From Psychrobacter sp. TAE2020 (GTDB lineage: Bacteria; Pseudomonadota; Gammaproteobacteria; Pseudomonadales; Moraxellaceae): a stretch of 64,000 bases of DNA. Shown here piece after piece: positions 60,121 to 64,000 of this stretch. How positions within the stretch are numbered: position 1 is the stretch's first letter; each line of letters opens with the position of its first letter. The position numbers and the translations under genes were made by a program. The notes under the pieces were generated by a model. The model was not told the origin of the DNA. It saw only the letters and a program-made list of their open reading frames with translations, and made no database searches. The stretch lies in contig NZ_JAHLMU010000001.1 of NCBI RefSeq assembly GCF_018919485.1, forward strand, positions 596,655-660,654, in the 5' to 3' direction.

Positions 60121-61446
60121 CTAGTTATGATAATCTTCATCATCGCTGAGCTTCATCCCTAAGCGCTCTACTCGTCTGTCCATCATTTGCCGTGCTAGCG
60201 CCTGCATATCCTCAACCCGATCAATCTCGTCGACAATCTCTAAACCCAATAGGGTCTCGAACACATCCTCTAAAGTAACTAGCCCTTTGACTTCACCATA
60301 CTCACCCACTGTAATGGCAATATGAATACGGTTCTTTAACATCAATTCGAGCAGATCAAAAAGTTTCATCTTGGAAAATACAAAGCTAATTTCGCGTTGA
60401 AACTGAGTTAAAGGTTTGTGTACTGCATGATTTACTTTTGCCAGTAGCATGTCCGTTTTTAATACAAAACCAGTTATGTTGTCCAAGTCACCTTCATATA
60501 TAGGTAAGCGAGAAAAAGTTAGTTTTGGTCGATCAGCCATCACTTCAGCGACTGTTTTACTTTGCTCAAATGCCAGCATGACCGAACGCGGAGTCATAAT
60601 ATCTTCGACTTTTATCGCCCCAAAGGCTAGCAAGTTACGAATAATACGAGCCTCTAACGGATCGATTTGCCCAGCCTCTTCCCCTATGCTAGTTAAAGCG
60701 GCAAACTCACGACGGCTAAACACATTGGTGTCTTTACCACCAACCAATAGTTTGGTTAAACGTTCAGACAACCAAATAATCGGATACAGCAAGATGATAA
60801 TACCGCGGACGAAATAAGCTACTAATCCGCTTAACTGCCGCCAATACACCGTTCCCAAAGTTTTGGGTATGATTTCAGAAAAGGTTAAAATAGCCAGAGT
60901 CATCAAAGCTGAAAATAAGCCAAACCAAGCACTACCGAATACGATTGTTGCTTGCGCACCAGCACCAATAGATCCTAAAGTGTTGGCAATCGTATTTAAA
61001 GTTAGGATGGCCGCCAAAGACTGATCAACACTATCTTGTTTTAAGCGTTTGAGCATTTTGGCTTTTTTGGGATTGCTTTCTTGTACATCTGCAATGTATG
61101 ACGGAGTCATGCTAAGCAGAACAGACTCGGCCATTGAACAGACAAAAGACAGACCAATCGCCATACTAACAAAGCCTATTAGCAGCATAACATTGCTAGT
61201 GCTTGGTTCAGCGAGGGCTTCGGCAGCAAAAGCCGGATAAGGGAACATAAATAATAGGGATAATAACAACAGCGCAACTATAGTTAAAGGCTTACTAAAA
61301 AGCCTAAGATAACTATGCTGGTAGTTATGCTGATATGAGTAGCTGCCTAAAGAGGCAAGCGTCGTCGGGGGAGGTTTCGCGGACGCTGGTTCACTATGAG
61401 CGCGCTGACGACATAAACGAGGTACAAACAAAAAAATGGGCAACAA
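60121..61446 (-). CDS. CNNM/DUF21 and CBS-domain membrane protein
   Basis: Member of the CNNM/CorC-related (hemolysin C-like) family, implicated in magnesium transport or homeostasis. The DUF21 domain with about four hydrophobic segments (about 80-210; SFVCSMAESVLLSM, ALMTLAILTFSEIIPKTLG) precedes a pair of CBS domains (about 265-410; VEDIMTPRSVMLAF, ITVGEYGEVKGLVTLEDVFE). The C-terminal CorC/HlyC domain is missing; the chain ends soon after the CBS pair. The N-terminal 50 residues before the first hydrophobic segment are unusual, so the true start may lie downstream of 61446. Confidence 0.82.
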   Translation of the reverse strand: MLPIFLFVPRLCRQRAHSEPASAKPPPTTLASLGSYSYQHNYQHSYLRLFSKPLTIVALLLLSLLFMFPYPAFAAEALAEPSTSNVMLLIGFVSMAIGLSFVCSMAESVLLSMTPSYIADVQESNPKKAKMLKRLKQDSVDQSLAAILTLNTIANTLGSIGAGAQATIVFGSAWFGLFSALMTLAILTFSEIIPKTLGTVYWRQLSGLVAYFVRGIIILLYPIIWLSERLTKLLVGGKDTNVFSRREFAALTSIGEEAGQIDPLEARIIRNLLAFGAIKVEDIMTPRSVMLAFEQSKTVAEVMADRPKLTFSRLPIYEGDLDNITGFVLKTDMLLAKVNHAVHKPLTQFQREISFVFSKMKLFDLLELMLKNRIHIAITVGEYGEVKGLVTLEDVFETLLGLEIVDEIDRVEDMQALARQMMDRRVERLGMKLSDDEDYHN

Positions 61447-61788
61447 GGTAGGTAACCTGAATATTAAGAGGACTTAAAAAGGATTAAACAATCTACTATT
61501 ATCGTTCAATATAGACCATTTTAACGTTTTGATAGTAGCATTGATGCTGTGCTTTAACAATAATTTGTCATTTTATCTGATTTTTATTTTTTCAAGTTTT
61601 GCTTTCACTCTTGTGTATAGAACGACTAATCCTTATATCTGAGCTAAGTTGCATGTCAATATCTTTCAAAACTGTCTGTCTTAGCGTATAAATATACTCT
61701 CAGCTTATGATTAACAGTTACTAAGTGGAAGAATTTTTGTTACTATGCGTCTAATTTTATTGTTATCTGCAACTCACTGAGAGAACTT
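61447..61788. other. Divergent spacer between CNNM gene and yajC
   Basis: 342 AT-rich bases expected to hold the promoters of both genes. The tgt gene often found upstream of yajC is absent. No ORF or repeat was found. Confidence 0.4.
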
Positions 61789-62115
61789 ATGAGCTTTTTT
61801 ATCCAGTCAGCCCACGCTGCTGAAACTGCTGGCGGCGCTTCGATATTCGGTCAAATCTTACTTCCTGTAGCCTTTTTTGCTATCTTTTACTTTTTGGTGA
61901 TTCGTCCCCAATCTAAACGTACTAAAGAGCATCGCGCTATGGTTACTGCCCTTACTGTCGGTAGCGAGATTATTTTCGCTGGTGGACTGATGGGTCGTAT
62001 CAAAACCCTAGAAGGCGATTATGCTATCGTCAGCTTGAATAACAACACCGATATTAAAGTACAACGTGCTTCGGTCATCTCAGTATTGCCTAAAGGCACT
62101 ATTGAAAGCGTCTAA
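61789..62115 (+). CDS. yajC: Preprotein translocase auxiliary subunit YajC
   Basis: 108-residue inner-membrane protein of the SecDF-YajC complex, which aids protein export. It has one membrane helix (about 23-41), ending in the family motif FYFLVIRPQSKRTKEH, then LTVGSEIIFAGGLMGRI and VQRASVISVLPKGT. GAGAG lies before the ATG. secD follows 152 bp downstream, the usual gene order. Confidence 0.94.
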   Translation: MSFFIQSAHAAETAGGASIFGQILLPVAFFAIFYFLVIRPQSKRTKEHRAMVTALTVGSEIIFAGGLMGRIKTLEGDYAIVSLNNNTDIKVQRASVISVLPKGTIESV

Positions 62116-62181
62116 GTTGGTTCAACAACGCTGGCCGTCTAGAAACTTTATTACTGTATTAGCCTGCTCTTATATAATCCT

Positions 62182-62216
62182 ACAAAATGACCGTTCATTA
62201 CTTACGGTCATTTTGT
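62182..62216 (+). other. Hairpin between yajC and secD
   Basis: ACAAAATGACCG and CGGTCATTTTGT form a perfect 12-bp stem around an 11-base loop, in the 152-bp gap between two co-directional genes. It is not followed by a clear T run, so it may be a weak terminator/attenuator or an mRNA-stabilising structure. Confidence 0.5.
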
Positions 62217-62267
62217 GCTTACTTGTGGCCTGCATCGCCAATATTTTATTAACATAAAGAAGTGATT

Positions 62268-64000
62268 ATGCAATATCCTGCTTGGAAATACTTCGTCATT
62301 ATCATCGTGCTCATAGTTGCCGGTCTTTATGCAGCGCCTAATCTTTATCCTGATGAGCCAGCAGTACAAATTACTAGTGCTGCAGCTGGGACACAGCTAT
62401 CTGAAAGTGTCTTGACTCAGTCACAAAGTTTGCTCGATGAAGCTAATGTGAGCTACAAAGGTGGTAGCTTTGAGGGTAATAGTGCGCTATTACGTCTCGA
62501 CAACTCTGTCACTCAGCTAAAAGCCAAAGAGGTTTTAGTTCAGAACTTAGGCGATGACTATGTGGTCGCCTTAAACTCAGCACAAACAACACCCCAATGG
62601 CTACGTGATATTGGTGCTAGACCGATGAAACTGGGCTTGGATTTGCGTGGCGGAGTACGTTTTGTCTTAGAAGTAGACATGGATGAAGCGATTAAGCAGC
62701 GTCTGAGTAGTGCTAGTCGTGATGCACGTAGTAGCTTGCGTGCTGAACGTGTGGCTATAAAGGGCATTAAAACCGAAAAGCAAAGTATCGCTTTACATTT
62801 TGCTGATACTGACACTCGTAATCGTGCTCAGAATATTCTACAAGCAGCGATGGGTAATGACTTTAGCTTGCAATCCTCTATCGATGAGCAAGGTCCATCC
62901 CTAATAATGGCCTATAACGATGCTAAGCTAGATGAGATCAACAGCTATGCGGTCAATCAAAACCTGAATACTCTACGTAACCGAATTAGCGAGCTTGGCG
63001 TTTCGGAAGCTTTAGTACAGTCACAAGGCTCTAGTCGTATCGTCGTTGAGCTGCCTGGTATTCAAGATCCTGCAGAAGCTAAGCGTGTACTAGGTCGTAC
63101 GGCTAATCTTGAATTCAGAATGGTTGCCAAAGGCAGTGAAAACTTCACTGGTGGTATTGCTCCTGCAGGCACTGAAGCCTTTCCTTTTGAGACCCTCGAT
63201 GGTCCTCCAGTACTATTAGAGCGTAAAGCTATTGTCACTGGTGAAAAGGTCACGGATGCACAGACCAATATCGATCCAGAAAGTGGTCAGCCTGAAGTCA
63301 GTATCACCTTGGATAGTGCTGGTGGTAAGCTGATGCAGAATGCCACTCGTACTGCTGTTGGCGATCAGATGGCAGTATTGTTTATTGAAAATAAGCAAAG
63401 AATTACTTATGAAGAGAATCCTACAACGGGTGAGTTAACTGAAATACGTACCCCTTACTCTGAAACTAAAGTAATCAATCGTGCCAATATTCAAGCAGTA
63501 CTAGGGTCTTCATTTCGTATTACTGGTCTTGATAGCAGTGCTGAAGCTGCAGAGCTGGCACTACTGTTACGCTCAGGCGCACTTGCAGCCCCTATGTATT
63601 TCGTTGAAGAGCGTACTATTGGTCCCTCATTAGGGCAAGAAAACATTGATAAAGGCTTATTCTCAACGCAAGTAGGTTACTTGCTTGTATTCGCCTTTAT
63701 GATTATCTTCTATCGCTTGTTTGGGGTCATCGCCAACCTTGCTTTGGCGGTGAACGTGATAATTATTATTTCAATTATGTCTATTTTAGGCTCGTCACTA
63801 ACCTTGCCTGGTATTGCCGGTATTGTATTGACTATAGGTATGGCGGTTGATGCCAACGTGCTGATCTTTGAGCGCATACGAGAAGAGCTAGCCAACGGCG
63901 TCCGGCCAAAGAGCGCTATTAGTGCCGGCTTTGATCGTGCTTTTAGTAGTATTTTTGATGCCAACATCACTACTTTAATAGTTGCTTTTATTCTATTTGC
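62268..64000 (+). CDS. secD: Protein translocase subunit SecD (3' end cut by the window)
   Basis: SecD uses the proton gradient to help pull exported proteins across the inner membrane. The ATG at 62268 begins MQYPAWKYFVIIIVLIVAG (first membrane helix), followed by MKLGLDLRGGVRFVLEVD, the periplasmic domain with LRNRISELGVSEALVQSQGS and VVELPGIQDPAEAKRVLG, then LLRSGALAAPMYFVEERTIG and the membrane helices with GMAVDANVLIFERIREEL, the conserved proton-path motif. About 577 residues are visible; the frame is still open at base 64000, so the end of the last helices is missing. secF presumably follows. Confidence 0.95.
   Translation, partial: MQYPAWKYFVIIIVLIVAGLYAAPNLYPDEPAVQITSAAAGTQLSESVLTQSQSLLDEANVSYKGGSFEGNSALLRLDNSVTQLKAKEVLVQNLGDDYVVALNSAQTTPQWLRDIGARPMKLGLDLRGGVRFVLEVDMDEAIKQRLSSASRDARSSLRAERVAIKGIKTEKQSIALHFADTDTRNRAQNILQAAMGNDFSLQSSIDEQGPSLIMAYNDAKLDEINSYAVNQNLNTLRNRISELGVSEALVQSQGSSRIVVELPGIQDPAEAKRVLGRTANLEFRMVAKGSENFTGGIAPAGTEAFPFETLDGPPVLLERKAIVTGEKVTDAQTNIDPESGQPEVSITLDSAGGKLMQNATRTAVGDQMAVLFIENKQRITYEENPTTGELTEIRTPYSETKVINRANIQAVLGSSFRITGLDSSAEAAELALLLRSGALAAPMYFVEERTIGPSLGQENIDKGLFSTQVGYLLVFAFMIIFYRLFGVIANLALAVNVIIIISIMSILGSSLTLPGIAGIVLTIGMAVDANVLIFERIREELANGVRPKSAISAGFDRAFSSIFDANITTLIVAFILF

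Overview
The window looks like chromosomal DNA of a gammaproteobacterium of the Moraxellaceae, most likely Psychrobacter or a close relative. This is inferred from gene content and order (rluD-pgeF divergent from bamD, dnaG followed by rpoD, a tolQRA-tolB cluster without pal, nrdA/nrdB with a YfaE-type ferredoxin, yajC-secD), from the moderate-to-low GC and from the Ser/Asn/Asp-rich linkers in many proteins. No database search was possible. No tRNA, rRNA, CRISPR array, transposase or integrase was seen.

Layout. 1-5011: tail of an unknown gene, a DUF1543 gene with a small partner, an alpha/beta hydrolase and an exported WG-repeat protein. 5243-12228 (minus strand): purine catabolism, with xanthine dehydrogenase xdhA-xdhB-xdhC followed by guanine deaminase. 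12939-16918: proline catabolism by PutA, whose C-terminal domain lies in a separate reading frame. 17658-18953: an AzgA/PbuG-like purine permease whose leader carries a 26-bp tandem repeat. 19449-23877 (plus strand): the Tol envelope system, with an extra stand-alone copy of the TolB N-terminal domain. 24032-28068: a possible periplasmic redox chain (lipoprotein cytochrome c, Tat-exported flavin amine oxidase, membrane-anchored triheme cytochrome c). 28701-33944: a tiny lipoprotein, a flavodoxin, pgeF, rluD and bamD. 34153-38875: dnaG with a long disordered insertion, then rpoD. 39076-40891: TPP riboswitch, terminator, tenA and a methyltransferase. 41289-41648: a DUF493 (YbeD) gene.

42193-51268 is the most interesting part. 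The ribonucleotide reductase genes nrdA and nrdB are separated by about 5.2 kb. The gap holds an AT-rich, tightly overlapping four-gene operon: a CD-NTase, a Cap2-like E2-E1 fusion, a Cap3-like JAMM protease and a putative PD-(D/E)XK nuclease. This is a type II CBASS-like anti-phage system with an effector I do not recognise as a standard one. It is followed by five GTAG-headed palindromes (REP/BIME elements) and two small ORFs with similar C-terminal tails. Tandem NrdR-like boxes precede nrdA, and the 2Fe-2S ferredoxin follows nrdB.

51381-64000: envelope and housekeeping functions, namely a DegS/HtrA-type protease, a Nif3-family protein, an MltF-like and an MltD-like lytic transglycosylase (the latter with seven C-terminal LysM repeats), a small exported protein, a CNNM/CBS membrane protein, yajC and the start of secD, which is cut by the window end.

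Many intergenic spacers carry short tandem repeats of different unit length (10, 12, 13, 14 and 26 bp), and two of these begin at or near a stop codon.
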